From Vermiculatibacterium agrestimuris (GTDB lineage: Bacteria > Bacillota > Clostridia > Oscillospirales > Oscillospiraceae), in contig NZ_CALPCU010000002.1 of assembly GCF_943193085.1 (NCBI RefSeq), positions 62,001-126,000 on the forward strand: a DNA stretch of 64,000 nt. The letters are read 5' to 3'. Under the pieces are notes generated by a model. It was not told where the DNA came from and ran no database searches. It saw only the letters and a program-made list of their open reading frames with translations. Positions 35,496-45,175 of the stretch are shown here, in pieces. How positions within the stretch are numbered: position 1 is the first letter of the stretch; every line of letters begins with the position of its first letter. The translations under genes and the position numbers were made by a program.

Positions 35496-36791
35496 TTATC
35501 CCCTGGCCGCCTTCGCAATGACGCCCACATAGTTGGCGGTATCCGCCAAGGTAGCGCCGGAGACGGCGTCCACCGCGTTTTCACTGCCGGCCAGGGCCTC
35601 CGCCTCGGCCACCGTCATCCCGTTGACATGGGCCTGGATGGCGTCGTAGTTATCGTCGATGGGCACAGTGGAACCGGCGTGCTCCGCCATCAGCGCGCTG
35701 TAATAGTCGGCCTCCATCCGCTTGGAGATGAGGACTTTCCCCTCGGCATAGCCGGCGGCAAACTCGGCGTCGCTGTTGGGCACGCCCTTCACGTCGCCGG
35801 CGTCGGTAAACTGGAACTCGTCCAGATAGCTCAGCACGATCTTGTCCCCGTCGGTGAGGGCGGCAGCGGCGGTAAAGCATTTATCACCGTGGGCCGCGCC
35901 GTAGGCCACGTTCAGCTTCAGACTGTCGGAACTGCCGCTGAACTCCACCGCCTGGGTCTCCTGGGCGTTCTTGGCCGCCTGAACGATGGCGCTGAGATAC
36001 CCGGCAGTATCCGCCAGAGTGGCGCCGGACACGGCGTCCACCGCGCCCTCCCCGGCGGCAACGCTCTCCACCTCGGCGATGGTCTTGCCCACGGCGAAGG
36101 TCTGGATGGCGTCGTAGTTGTCGTCGATGCGCACGGTGGAGCCGGCGTGATCCGCCATCAGGGCGCTGTAGTAGTCGGCCACCACCCGCTTGGAGGCCAG
36201 GGCCTGCCCCTCGGCATAGCTCTCGCCGAAGCCCTTGTCGCTGTTGGGCACCACCTCTAAGCCGGCGTCATCGGCCACAAACTGGAACTCGTCCACATAA
36301 GCCGCCACGATCACGTCGCCCTGCACCGCGGCGTAAGCCTCGGTAAAGCACTTGGTGCCGTGGGCCGCGGCATAGGCCAGGCCCAGCTGCACGCCGCCCT
36401 CGATCTCCACCTTCTCGGCGGGAGGCGCGGTCTGCGCCGGGGCCGGGGTGGGCTCGGTATAGTTCTCGCCCAGGGCGGCGGCCACAGCCGCCTTGACGCC
36501 CTTGCTGGTCATGGTGGCGCCGGACACGCCGTCGATGTCATAGCCGTTGGCGGCCACCACCTGCTGCTCCAGGTCGGCCAGCGCCTTGCCGCCGATCTCC
36601 GGGGTCTCCTTCTCCCCTTTGATGGAGCAGGCGGTGATCGTCCCGCTCTCCCGGGTCAGCGTCACGGTCACGTCGCCGCCATAGCCTTTTCCAGTCCCGG
36701 TGAGGGTCTCGCCGGCGGGCTTTTTCTCCCCGCAGGCGGTCATGCTGAGCGCAAGCGCGCCGCTCAAAAGGATCACTGCTGTCTTTTTCAT
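35496..36791 (-). CDS. Lipoprotein with three FMN-attachment-type motifs
   Basis: 431-residue lipoprotein (lipobox MTAC, Cys20). Residues 30-108 form an FMN-binding domain with DGVSGATMTS (87-96), in which Thr93 would be the ApbE flavinylation site. Two tandem copies of a related domain follow (about 134-275 and 292-430), each with DEFQF, a KR-ADYYSALMA-HAGSTV-IDDNYDAIQ block, and ending in DAVSGATLADT (Thr258 and Thr414). An Ala/Pro linker (112-126) separates the first domain. Such proteins carry electrons at the outer face of the membrane. No ApbE or electron-transfer genes are adjacent in the window. Confidence 0.85.
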   Translation of the reverse strand: MKKTAVILLSGALALSMTACGEKKPAGETLTGTGKGYGGDVTVTLTRESGTITACSIKGEKETPEIGGKALADLEQQVVAANGYDIDGVSGATMTSKGVKAAVAAALGENYTEPTPAPAQTAPPAEKVEIEGGVQLGLAYAAAHGTKCFTEAYAAVQGDVIVAAYVDEFQFVADDAGLEVVPNSDKGFGESYAEGQALASKRVVADYYSALMADHAGSTVRIDDNYDAIQTFAVGKTIAEVESVAAGEGAVDAVSGATLADTAGYLSAIVQAAKNAQETQAVEFSGSSDSLKLNVAYGAAHGDKCFTAAAALTDGDKIVLSYLDEFQFTDAGDVKGVPNSDAEFAAGYAEGKVLISKRMEADYYSALMAEHAGSTVPIDDNYDAIQAHVNGMTVAEAEALAGSENAVDAVSGATLADTANYVGVIAKAARG

Positions 36792-37245
36792 ATCCTGTCT
36801 CTCCTTTTCCAGTCGCCCTATCCGGGCGTCATTTCCAGCGTATCATATGCCTCTATCCGCAATGGAAGATATCTGTGTGCTCATTATTTTTAATAGTATG
36901 GCAAAAGCGTCTGTATCCTATTCTGTACAGGCGCCTTTATTCCGCCCTAAGCTCCCCTTGTAAAATCCCGCAGCATTCGGTGCACTTTAGCATTCTGAAT
37001 AGAAAATGTCAAGAGTAAATGCGAAAAATTTGAAATAAGCATGCTGAATATTTGTGAATAAGAGCGCACGGCCACGGAACAGGATCGGAAACACAGACAA
37101 TCCACCAGCAGCTGGGGCGGTGAGTTGGTTCTGGATCATTCTAAGGTCTGGATTTTCCCCTCACACTGTGTTATAATGCCATCCGGCCCTGGTTCTTCCT
37201 GGAAGGCCGGGGCCGTTTATTTTACGCAATACGAGGTTGAAACCC
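36792..37245. other. Intergenic region before the DUF2229 gene
   Basis: This 454-base AT-richer gap contains an extended -10 element (37169-37177, TGTTATAAT) and a G+C-rich hairpin at about 37186-37213, just after the likely start of transcription and followed by a T-rich stretch. The hairpin could be a leader attenuator. I see no gene in the rest. Confidence 0.45.
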
Positions 37246-38175
37246 ATGGAAACAAACGTCATTACGGTGGGCCTTCCCCGGGCTATGCTGTACTACCGCT
37301 GCCGCACCCTCTGGGGCGTCTTTTTCCGGGAGCTGGGGGTGGACACGGTCACCAGCGGCCCCACCGACCGGGAGATCCTGGAGCGGGGCTCCGCCCTGGC
37401 CATCGACGAGGCCTGCCTGTCCCTGAAGATCTACCTGGGCCATGTGGCGGCGCTGGTGGGGAAGTGCGACTATATCCTGGTGCCCCGGGTCAGCAATTTC
37501 GGCCACCACCGGAATATGTGCACCCGGTTTGAGGCCATGCCCGACCTGGTAAAAAACGTCTTTCGGGACGTCCCGCAGAAATTCCTCACCTGCAGCGTGG
37601 ACGTGCTGGCAGGGCAGGACGAGGAACACGCCTTCCTGTCCCTGGGCCGCCAGCTGGGCTTTGGCCCCAAGACCGTGAAGCGGGCCTATAAGCTGGCCAA
37701 GCGGGCGGAGCTGACCCAGTACAGAGCCAGGGTGCAGAAGCAGGAGGAGCTGTGCAAGCGGGAGGGACTGAAGATCCTCATCGCCGGACACAGCTATGTG
37801 GTGGAGGATCCCTATGTCGGCAAGGTGGTCACCGATTACCTCAAGGGCGTGGGCGTCACCCCCCTCCGGGCCGACCTGACGGAGCGGGAGCACGCCCTGA
37901 AGCGCAGCCGGGAGCTCTCCCCCACCTGCAAGTGGGAGATCAGCCGGGAGATCCTGGGCGGCATCGCCCTGCGGAAAAACGAGGTGGACGGCATCATCCT
38001 CCTCAGCGCCTTCCCCTGCGGGCCTGACGCCATGGTCAATGAGCTCATTGCCCGCCGGGTCAAGGGTATCCCCATGCTGAACCTGGTTCTGGACAGCCAG
38101 ACCGGCACGGCGGGGGTGGAGACCCGGCTGGAGAGCTTTATCGACATCATCCGTCTGAAGGAGGGGAAGCTGTAA
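37246..38175 (+). CDS. DUF2229 acyl-CoA dehydratase activase-related protein
   Basis: 309 residues matching the DUF2229 segment of the large CoA-substrate-specific activases. It has VGLPRAMLYYRCRTLWGVFFRELG, a cysteine-bearing IDEACLSLKIYLGHVAAL, PRVSNFGHHRNMC and SAFPCGPDAMVNELI. In the large polypeptides this module lies between the ATPase and a HgdB-like subunit; here it is a separate gene, overlapping the next by one base (TAATG). Conserved Cys residues could bind an Fe-S cluster. ATG 37246 is used, with GAGG nine bases ahead. Confidence 0.85.
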   Translation: METNVITVGLPRAMLYYRCRTLWGVFFRELGVDTVTSGPTDREILERGSALAIDEACLSLKIYLGHVAALVGKCDYILVPRVSNFGHHRNMCTRFEAMPDLVKNVFRDVPQKFLTCSVDVLAGQDEEHAFLSLGRQLGFGPKTVKRAYKLAKRAELTQYRARVQKQEELCKREGLKILIAGHSYVVEDPYVGKVVTDYLKGVGVTPLRADLTEREHALKRSRELSPTCKWEISREILGGIALRKNEVDGIILLSAFPCGPDAMVNELIARRVKGIPMLNLVLDSQTGTAGVETRLESFIDIIRLKEGKL

Positions 38176-39248
38176 TGGCAGAGGCAAAAGGAAGAAAGAT
38201 CTCCTTCCCCAGATACGCCGAATATAACTGCGCCCTGAAATACATCATGGAGCAGGCCCTGGACGTGAAATATGTCATGCCCCCCGCCCTCACCAAACGC
38301 ACCATGGAGCTGGGCAGCAAATACAGCCCCGACTATGTCTGCACCCCCTTCAAAACCGTGCTGGGCAGTATGATCGAGGCCCTGGAGTGCGGCGCGGACA
38401 CCCTCATCATGACCCACGGCCTGTGCCGGCTGGGATATTACGGGGAGCTTCTGGAGCAGATCCTCCGGGATCTGGGCTACCAGTTTGAGTTCATCAACCT
38501 GTCCGAGTATGACATGAGCAAGAAAAAGGAATATCTCAAGATCATCCGGCGCATCAACCCCAAGGTGAACCCCGCCCGGTGCCTGACCCAGTTCATGGAG
38601 GGCCTGCGGATGGTGGAGTACCTGGACGAGATCACCGGTGAATACTACAAAAATTGCGGCTTCGACCCCACCGGCGGGTATAAGCGCGGCTACCAGGACT
38701 TCCTTACCGCCATGTACACCGCCCGGAGCCGCAGCGATGTGGAGACAGGCTACCGCGAGGCCAAGCGCGCCCTCCAGGCCATCCCGCTGGATAAGCCCGC
38801 CCAGCCCCTGCGGGTGGGCGTGGTGGGAGAGTTCTACACCGCCATGGACGCCTTCTCCAACCTGGAGCTGGAGCAGAAGCTGGCGGACATGCGCCTGGAG
38901 ATCTACCGGTGGATGAACGTGACCAACCAGTTCCTCCACTACAACGGCCAGAAGAATATGCACATCAAGATCCAGGATCTGTGCCAGTATGAGATGGGCC
39001 CCACCGCCACCGCCAACATCTGGTACGCCAGGGAGTGCGCCGAGCGGGGCTTTGACGGCCTCATCCACATCAAGTCCGCCGGCTGCACCCCGGAGATCGA
39101 CGTGATGCCGGTACTGCAAAATATCAGCGCCGACTATAAGATCCCCGTGCTCTACCTGACCTACGACGTTCAGACCAGCGACGTGGGACTGCAGACACGG
39201 CTGGAGGCCTTTTATGACATGATCGCCATGAGAAAGAAGGTATTTTAA
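38175..39248 (+). CDS. 2-hydroxyacyl-CoA dehydratase subunit-like (HgdB/BcrC-type)
   Basis: 357-residue protein of the HGD-D / double-cubane protein superfamily, whose members hold Fe-S clusters that receive very low-potential electrons from an ATP-driven activase. Candidate cluster ligands lie in YSPDYVCTPFKTVLGSMIEALE and MTHGLCRLGYYGELL. The C-terminal half contains GFDGLIHIKSAGCTPEIDVMP. It sits in the middle of the DUF2229 / dehydratase-like / activase operon. The substrate is unknown and no CoA-transferase is nearby. Confidence 0.85.
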   Translation: MAEAKGRKISFPRYAEYNCALKYIMEQALDVKYVMPPALTKRTMELGSKYSPDYVCTPFKTVLGSMIEALECGADTLIMTHGLCRLGYYGELLEQILRDLGYQFEFINLSEYDMSKKKEYLKIIRRINPKVNPARCLTQFMEGLRMVEYLDEITGEYYKNCGFDPTGGYKRGYQDFLTAMYTARSRSDVETGYREAKRALQAIPLDKPAQPLRVGVVGEFYTAMDAFSNLELEQKLADMRLEIYRWMNVTNQFLHYNGQKNMHIKIQDLCQYEMGPTATANIWYARECAERGFDGLIHIKSAGCTPEIDVMPVLQNISADYKIPVLYLTYDVQTSDVGLQTRLEAFYDMIAMRKKVF

Positions 39249-39249
39249 C

Positions 39250-40200
39250 ATGGAACACGCATATTTGGGCGTCGATGTGGGCTCCATCTCCACCAAGGGC
39301 GTCATCATCGACCGGGAAAACAACATTCTGGCCAGCCGGTACATCTGGACTCAGGGCGACCCCATCGGCGCGGTGAAGGAGCTGGTGCGCCTTCTGAAGG
39401 AGCAGTTCGACAGCACAAAATATAAAGTGGTGGCCACCGGCACCACCGGCTCGGCCCGCAAGCTGGTGGGCGCCATTCTGGGCGCCACCATGGTAAAAAA
39501 CGAGATCACTGCCCACGCCGTGGGCACCACCACCTTTTATCCCGACGTGCGCACCATCCTGGAGATCGGCGGCCAGGACTCCAAGATCATCCTGGTGGAG
39601 AACGGGGTGGCGGTGGACTACGCCATGAACACCCTGTGCGCCGCGGGCACGGGCGCCTTCCTGTCCAGCCAGGCCAAGCGGCTGGGCATTGAGGTGGAAG
39701 AGATCGGCGACTACGCCCTGCGCTCGGCCCACCCCACCCAGATCGCCGCCCGGTGCACCGTCTTTGCCGAGTCCGACCTGGTGCATAAGATCCAGATGGG
39801 CCACCCCCGGGAGGACATTATCGCCGGGGTGTGCAACGCCGTGGCCTCCAACTACCTCAACAACGTGGGCAAGGGCAAAAAGATCCTCTCCCCGGTGGTG
39901 TTCCAGGGCGGCGTGAGCAAAAATAAGGGCGTGGTGGCCGCTTTCGAGCGCACCCTGGGCTGCAAGGTCATTGTCGACCCCAACGGCCACCTGATGGGCG
40001 CCCTGGGCGTGGCCATTCTGGCCAAGAAGGGCAGCAAACGGCAGGAATTCGACTTCGCGGTGGAGAACATGGAGTTCCATACCCGGGAGGCCAGCTGCGG
40101 CCAGTGCTCCAACCACTGCGAGATCATCTGCGTCTACCGGGGCGACGAGCTTATCGACGCCTGGGGCAACCGCTGCGAGCGGGGCGAGCGGACGCGCTGA
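39250..40200 (+). CDS. Acyl-CoA dehydratase activase (BadF/BcrA ATPase)
   Basis: 316-residue ASKHA-fold ATPase that drives one-electron transfer to the dehydratase-like partner. N-terminal phosphate loop GVDVGSISTKGVII; GTTGSARKLVG; GGQDSKI; and the two cysteines that bridge the dimeric [4Fe-4S] cluster, in LCAAGTGAFL and ARCTVFAESD. The extra C-terminal tail has CGQCSNHCEIICVYRGDELIDAWGNRC, a cysteine-rich extension beyond the standard activator. It closes the three-gene operon. Confidence 0.9.
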   Translation: MEHAYLGVDVGSISTKGVIIDRENNILASRYIWTQGDPIGAVKELVRLLKEQFDSTKYKVVATGTTGSARKLVGAILGATMVKNEITAHAVGTTTFYPDVRTILEIGGQDSKIILVENGVAVDYAMNTLCAAGTGAFLSSQAKRLGIEVEEIGDYALRSAHPTQIAARCTVFAESDLVHKIQMGHPREDIIAGVCNAVASNYLNNVGKGKKILSPVVFQGGVSKNKGVVAAFERTLGCKVIVDPNGHLMGALGVAILAKKGSKRQEFDFAVENMEFHTREASCGQCSNHCEIICVYRGDELIDAWGNRCERGERTR

Positions 40201-40218
40201 GCGTCTCTTTGCAAACAG

Positions 40219-40260
40219 AAAGTGGGCCATGCCGGAGTCATCCGGCATGGCCCACTTTTT
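40219..40260. terminator. Bidirectional terminator
   Basis: Perfect 18-bp stem around GTCA between the convergent activase and coiled-coil genes. Confidence 0.92.
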
Positions 40261-40293
40261 CTATGGGGACGCCCGCAAAGGGCTTTGCGCAAT

Positions 40294-42828
40294 TTATCCG
40301 ACGTGCAGCAGCTTTTTAAGATCCGCCCACAGTCCCTTGAACAGATTGGCCACCCGCTCCCAGAAGGTGGTCTTCTCCGCGGCCTTCTGCTCCTCTTCGG
40401 TCTGCTCCGGCTTTTCCTCCTTGATCTCCTGGGTGCGCATGATATACTGCACGCTCCGGGGCGCGGCGTTGCGCTGGTCGGTTATGGACACCGGTGTGGC
40501 GTTGGCGTCCATGTTCAAAATGCCGTCCACCCGGCCGCTGTGGTCGTCCCACTCGTCGTCGATGAGGTCGGAAATGGTGCTCTTGGCGTCCCGGATGGTG
40601 CCGGTCTGCTCCAGTCCCATGGTGGCTTTGCGCAGGGCATCGGAGAGCCCGCTCAAGGTGTTGGCGGTGCCCGCGTCCAGCTGGGGCCCGGCCTGCCGCA
40701 GCAGGCTCTCGGCGGAGCCGATGGCGGAGGCGGTGCCTCCCAGGGCGGTCTGGGCGGAGGCGGACAGGCTCTGGACGTCCGTCACGGCGGCCTGGAGCTC
40801 CGGCTCATAGGTATTGAGCGTGGCGATGAGGCTGTCCAGATCGGACAGGGCCGTGTCGGCGGTGATCGTAATACGGGAGAGAAGATCGCCCACCTCGTCC
40901 AGATCCCCCAGAAGGGCGGCGCCCTCCCCCTCATGCTCCTTCAGGGTCTTCAGCAGATCCCGGCACAGCTTGGCCAGGGAGTGGAGGTCGTCCACAGTCC
41001 CCGTGTCCCCCACCAGCTCGCAGATGTCGGACAGCTCCCCCACCAGCCGGGCGGTGGGGTCGGTAAGGCCGGTGATCAGATTGTTGATCTCTTTGATTTT
41101 CTTGTTCACGGTGTCCACCATGGGCATCTGGGCGGAGAACTCCGCGTAGGCCGCGTCGGCGGCGGCCGCCTGATTTCGGGCGGCGGTCAGCTCACTGCTC
41201 CCACCGGCCAAAAAGGCAGCGTAAGCGCTTTGAAAATTCGCCTCGGCCTGCTGCTTTACCATGGCCACGATGGCCTGCCCCTGCGGCCCGGCGGCAAACT
41301 CCTCCGGAGTCATCGGGGTATCCCCGGGCTGTACGCCGGCGACATAGCTTGCATACGCGGCGGCCACCTGATCCTTGGCGGTCTGTTCCACCTGCTTTTC
41401 ATACCCCTGCTGAAAGGCCCCCAAAACGATAAAGTCCTGGAAGGACATATCCGTTTCGCTCAGCCCGTTCTCCGCCAGATAGCTCTCATACTGCCGGCGG
41501 TATTCCAGCACCGTCTTCATCTGGGCCGCCTGGTCGGGAGAGAGCATCCCCAGCATGTCGGAGTCCTTGATGGTGGAGATGCCCTTGGTGCTCTTCAGCG
41601 CCGACTCCAGCATATCCAGGGCGAAACGCATCCCCTCCATCTCGTCGTCCAGCTCTTCCATGCCGCTGGACAGGCTGCTGGCGATGGCGCTGGCCCGCTT
41701 GTTGTAGCTCTCCACGTCGGTGAGCAGTTCGCTGAGGGCCTTGGTATCGGCCTGGATGGCGGCGATGGTCTTCCGCGCCCTCTCCAGCTCCGGGGCCAGG
41801 CCCTGGGTGGTGGCGTTGAGCCGGTTGAGATCGCCGTTGAGGTCAGTGATGGCCTGAGAGGCCACCTGGGCGTACCTGTCCATGCTCCCCAGGGTGTCCA
41901 CCAGGCCGTTGAGCCCCTCCAGGGCCAGATCGGTCTGGTCATAGACCTCCCCCTTCCCCCGTGAGACGGTGCTCCGGGCGCCACTGAGCTGATCCAGGCC
42001 GTTGGCGGTGGCATTGAGACTGCCGCTCATGCCGTCCAGGGTATCTAAGATCACGTCCAGACTGTCGCTGATGGCGTCCAGGGAGTCTTCCCCCTTCTCC
42101 TTGGCCTGCTTCAGGTCGGCCACCTTCTCCATCTGCTGAAGGGTGGCGGGCACCGCCAGGAAGATGAGGCCGGAGAAGGAGAAGTCCTCGCTGCCCACCC
42201 GGATGACGAAGTGATCCTCCTCCCCGGGCAGGGCGGCAAAGAGCACCGTGCGCAGGTTGCCGACAAGCTGTACCTCCGCCCCGGGGGCCTCCAGAGAGAC
42301 GATGTCGTCGTCATTGAAGGCAGCGGCGGCGGTGAGCACCAGATTGTCCCTGCTGTAGGCCGGGGCGGCGGGATTGGGGAGAATGTCCAGGCAGATCTCC
42401 ACAAGCCCTGTCTTCCCCGCCAGCTCCTCCGCCAGCGCGGGCGCGCCGTTGAGCCGGTAGGATACAGCGATGCTCCAGGGCAGCTGTTCAAAGGGCTTCA
42501 CGGTCTTGCCCTCAAAATAGAACTTCTCCGGGGCGTCCTCCCCCATCTGGAAGGTGACCTTCCCGCCGTCAATGACGGGGGCGACGCCGTCGGTGAGGTT
42601 GATCACCTCGTCATATGTCCCGTAGTCGGTGACGGTGTCGGCGCCGTTGAGCCGGTAGCTTTTCACCACACTGGCCTCCTGCACCCCGCCATAGTAGTCC
42701 AGGGTGGCGTAATAGGCCTCGTCGTAGGAGGCGGGGATGGTCATTGCCTTGGCGGCGGGGACGAGGGAGGCGGCGGTCACGCTCAGCGCCAGAGCCAGCG
42801 CCAGGGCACGGTTACGATTTTTTCTCAT
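40294..42828 (-). CDS. Exported coiled-coil partner of an MMPL transporter
   Basis: 844 residues: a signal peptide (1-28), beta-rich N-terminal region to about 240, then about 500 residues of long helices with heptad pattern (for example LDAISDSLDVILDTLDGMSGSLNATANGLDQL), and an amphipathic C-terminal helix (FWERVANLFKGLWADLKKLL). No true C-terminal membrane span is evident. The overlap with the MMPL gene (42825-42828) implies a joint machine in which this protein is an extracytoplasmic adaptor, as with YhgE/Pip-type proteins. Transported substrate unknown. Confidence 0.7.
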   Translation of the reverse strand: MRKNRNRALALALALSVTAASLVPAAKAMTIPASYDEAYYATLDYYGGVQEASVVKSYRLNGADTVTDYGTYDEVINLTDGVAPVIDGGKVTFQMGEDAPEKFYFEGKTVKPFEQLPWSIAVSYRLNGAPALAEELAGKTGLVEICLDILPNPAAPAYSRDNLVLTAAAAFNDDDIVSLEAPGAEVQLVGNLRTVLFAALPGEEDHFVIRVGSEDFSFSGLIFLAVPATLQQMEKVADLKQAKEKGEDSLDAISDSLDVILDTLDGMSGSLNATANGLDQLSGARSTVSRGKGEVYDQTDLALEGLNGLVDTLGSMDRYAQVASQAITDLNGDLNRLNATTQGLAPELERARKTIAAIQADTKALSELLTDVESYNKRASAIASSLSSGMEELDDEMEGMRFALDMLESALKSTKGISTIKDSDMLGMLSPDQAAQMKTVLEYRRQYESYLAENGLSETDMSFQDFIVLGAFQQGYEKQVEQTAKDQVAAAYASYVAGVQPGDTPMTPEEFAAGPQGQAIVAMVKQQAEANFQSAYAAFLAGGSSELTAARNQAAAADAAYAEFSAQMPMVDTVNKKIKEINNLITGLTDPTARLVGELSDICELVGDTGTVDDLHSLAKLCRDLLKTLKEHEGEGAALLGDLDEVGDLLSRITITADTALSDLDSLIATLNTYEPELQAAVTDVQSLSASAQTALGGTASAIGSAESLLRQAGPQLDAGTANTLSGLSDALRKATMGLEQTGTIRDAKSTISDLIDDEWDDHSGRVDGILNMDANATPVSITDQRNAAPRSVQYIMRTQEIKEEKPEQTEEEQKAAEKTTFWERVANLFKGLWADLKKLLHVG

Positions 42829-44966
42829 TGGGGATCGGACTCCTTTCCTTGGACAGCTTGCAGGGCCGGGACTTTTTTCTCCCTGGGGGGCTTGGGCGTG
42901 CGCCAGTGGAGGGTGGTCTTATGGATCAGCGGCTCAAAGACGCACAGCACCGAGGGCAAAATGAAAATACTTACAAAGGCGGAGATGATGGCGCCCCTGG
43001 AGAGCATCATGCAGATGGCCTTCACGATGTCCATGGTGGACACCGCCGCCACGCCGATGGTGGCGCAGAAGAACACCAGCGCGGAGGTGAGGATGGAGGT
43101 GTCCGCCGAGGTGGCGGCGCGCTGGATGGCCTCCAGCCTGTCGTGGCCCTTTTGCAGCTCCTCCTGGAACCGGGTGGTCATCAAAATGGCGTAGTCCACC
43201 GTGGCGCCCAGCTGGACGCAGCCGATGACTGTGGGCGCCACAAAGGCCACCACGCTGCCGGTAAAGTAGGGGATGCCCTGGTTGATGAAGATGGCCAGCT
43301 CGATGGTGGCCACCAGCAGAATAGGCACGGCGATGGACTTAAAGGTGATGGCCACCAAAATCAGAATGGCCAGGATGGACAGGTAGCTTGTGACCTTGAA
43401 GTCCACGTCCGTGACGGTGATGAGGTCTGCCGTAAGGGCGGCCTCGCCGGTAATGTAGGCGTTGGGGTCGTGGGTATGGAGGATATCCTTCAGCGTCTCC
43501 AGCTGGGCGGCCACCTCATCGGAGGCGGTGACGTAGGAGGAGTTGATCATCATCATTTGATATCCGTCTTTTTTGCAGATATCCTTGACGGCGTCGGGGA
43601 TAAAGAAATCCGGGATGCCCGCGGGGAGAAATTTGTCGTAGGCCGCCACGCTGGTGATGCCGGGCACCGCCTCGATCTCGTCGATGAGCCGGAGCATCTC
43701 GTTGTGGCTCAGGTCGTCCTCCATGACAACAAAGTGGCTGGAGGCCATATCAAAGTCGTCCTTGAGCTTGTTGGTGGAGACGATGGAGGGCATATCCTGG
43801 GGCAGGGACTCGTCCAGCTTGTAGTACATCTCCACATGGTTGTTGGCGTATACCGCCGGGATAAACAGCGCAAGGAACAGGATCACAAAGCCCTTCCGGT
43901 GCCGGACGATGAAGGCGTTGACCCCCGCCATTTTGGGCTTGAGGCAGGGATGGCGGAAGCGCTGGATGCCTCTATCCATCTGCAGGAGGATGGCGGGCAG
44001 CACCAGCACCACCGTGGCCACCCCCAGCACCACGCCCTTGGCCATGACAAAGCCGATGTCCTTGCCCAGGGTCAGGCGCATGAAGCACAGGGCCAGAAAG
44101 CCGGCGATGGTGGTGAGAGAGGAGCCGGAGAGGGACTTGAACGCGGCCACGATGGCGGTGGCCATGGCGTCCCGCTTATCCTCATAGTTGTGCAGCTCCT
44201 CTATGTACCGGTCATAGAGGAAGATGGAGTAGTCCATGGTAACGCCCAGCTGCAGCACCGCGGCAATTGCCTGGGTAATAAAGGAGATCTCGCCAAACAT
44301 GATGTTGGTGCCAAAGTTATAGATCACCGCCAGGCCGATGCTGAGCAGCAGAGCCACGGGGAGGAGCCAGGAGTCCATCATCAGGCACATGGCCACCATG
44401 GACAGGATCACCGCCATGACCACATACAGCGGCATCTCCTTGATGACCAGATCCTTGGTGTCCTTGATAAACACGGAAAAGCCGGCCAGGAAGCACTTCT
44501 CATTGCACAGCCGGCGCACCTGGGCGATGGCGTTCATAGTGGATTCCGAGGCGCCGGCCTGGTCGTACTGGACGATCATCATGGTGGCCTTTCCCGAGAA
44601 GAACACATCCCGCACCTCGGCGGGGATCATCTCCTGGGGGATCTGGATCCCGGCCATATTGGAGATCCAGATGGCCCCGCTGACGCCGGGGACTTCCTTC
44701 ACCTGCTCCAGCAGCTGGTTGGTGTACTGGGGCGGCATATCCTCCACAATGAGCATGGTGGTGGCCGCCATCTGGAAGGGCTCCTCCAAAAGGGCCTCCC
44801 CCTTTACCGAGTCCAGCTCCTGGGGCAGGTAGGTCAGGATGTCGTAATTGACCCGCGTTCCGAAATAGCCCAGGATACTGGGAATGAGCAGCGCTACGGC
44901 AATGGTCACCACCAGTTTGGGTCTTCTCGTCAGCTTGTGGGCGATTTTTTCCAGCAATTCGATCAC
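42825..44966 (-). CDS. MMPL/RND-family exporter
   Basis: 713-residue transporter of two six-helix repeats. Each repeat has a large external loop and the family's Asp-Tyr pair in the fourth helix: GVTMDYSIFLYDRY in the first, GATVDYAILMTTRF in the second. MMPL proteins use the proton gradient to export lipids, siderophores or peptides. Co-transcribed with the coiled-coil protein downstream and divergent from a two-component system that is the obvious candidate regulator. Confidence 0.9.
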   Translation of the reverse strand: MIELLEKIAHKLTRRPKLVVTIAVALLIPSILGYFGTRVNYDILTYLPQELDSVKGEALLEEPFQMAATTMLIVEDMPPQYTNQLLEQVKEVPGVSGAIWISNMAGIQIPQEMIPAEVRDVFFSGKATMMIVQYDQAGASESTMNAIAQVRRLCNEKCFLAGFSVFIKDTKDLVIKEMPLYVVMAVILSMVAMCLMMDSWLLPVALLLSIGLAVIYNFGTNIMFGEISFITQAIAAVLQLGVTMDYSIFLYDRYIEELHNYEDKRDAMATAIVAAFKSLSGSSLTTIAGFLALCFMRLTLGKDIGFVMAKGVVLGVATVVLVLPAILLQMDRGIQRFRHPCLKPKMAGVNAFIVRHRKGFVILFLALFIPAVYANNHVEMYYKLDESLPQDMPSIVSTNKLKDDFDMASSHFVVMEDDLSHNEMLRLIDEIEAVPGITSVAAYDKFLPAGIPDFFIPDAVKDICKKDGYQMMMINSSYVTASDEVAAQLETLKDILHTHDPNAYITGEAALTADLITVTDVDFKVTSYLSILAILILVAITFKSIAVPILLVATIELAIFINQGIPYFTGSVVAFVAPTVIGCVQLGATVDYAILMTTRFQEELQKGHDRLEAIQRAATSADTSILTSALVFFCATIGVAAVSTMDIVKAICMMLSRGAIISAFVSIFILPSVLCVFEPLIHKTTLHWRTPKPPREKKVPALQAVQGKESDPQ

Positions 44967-44996
44967 CTTCCGGGGAATAGTCAGTCCCTGTTAAGC

Positions 44997-45056
44997 GGGG
45001 CGTCCCCTCTTTGCGGGGACGCCCCTATCTTAGTTTTTTCCAGGCCCAAAAGTCAA
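44997..45056 (-). promoter_or_regulatory. MMPL promoter and adjacent inverted repeat
   Basis: Minus strand TTGACT (45056-45051), 18 bp, TAAGAT (45032-45027). An 11-bp G+C inverted repeat (GGGGCGTCCCC / GGGGACGCCCC, 44997-45025) starts right after the -10 box and would lie at the transcript 5' end or act as an operator. Confidence 0.5.
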
Positions 45057-45175
45057 TGGTTTGGGGGCCTTTCTCATAATTCTTCATGAACGGGACTGCC
45101 CTTGGCTTTTCATACTTTTTCATGGATTTTTCGCCCTGGGTATGGTATGCTTCAGAGTGAAAGGGAGTGGCTCAA

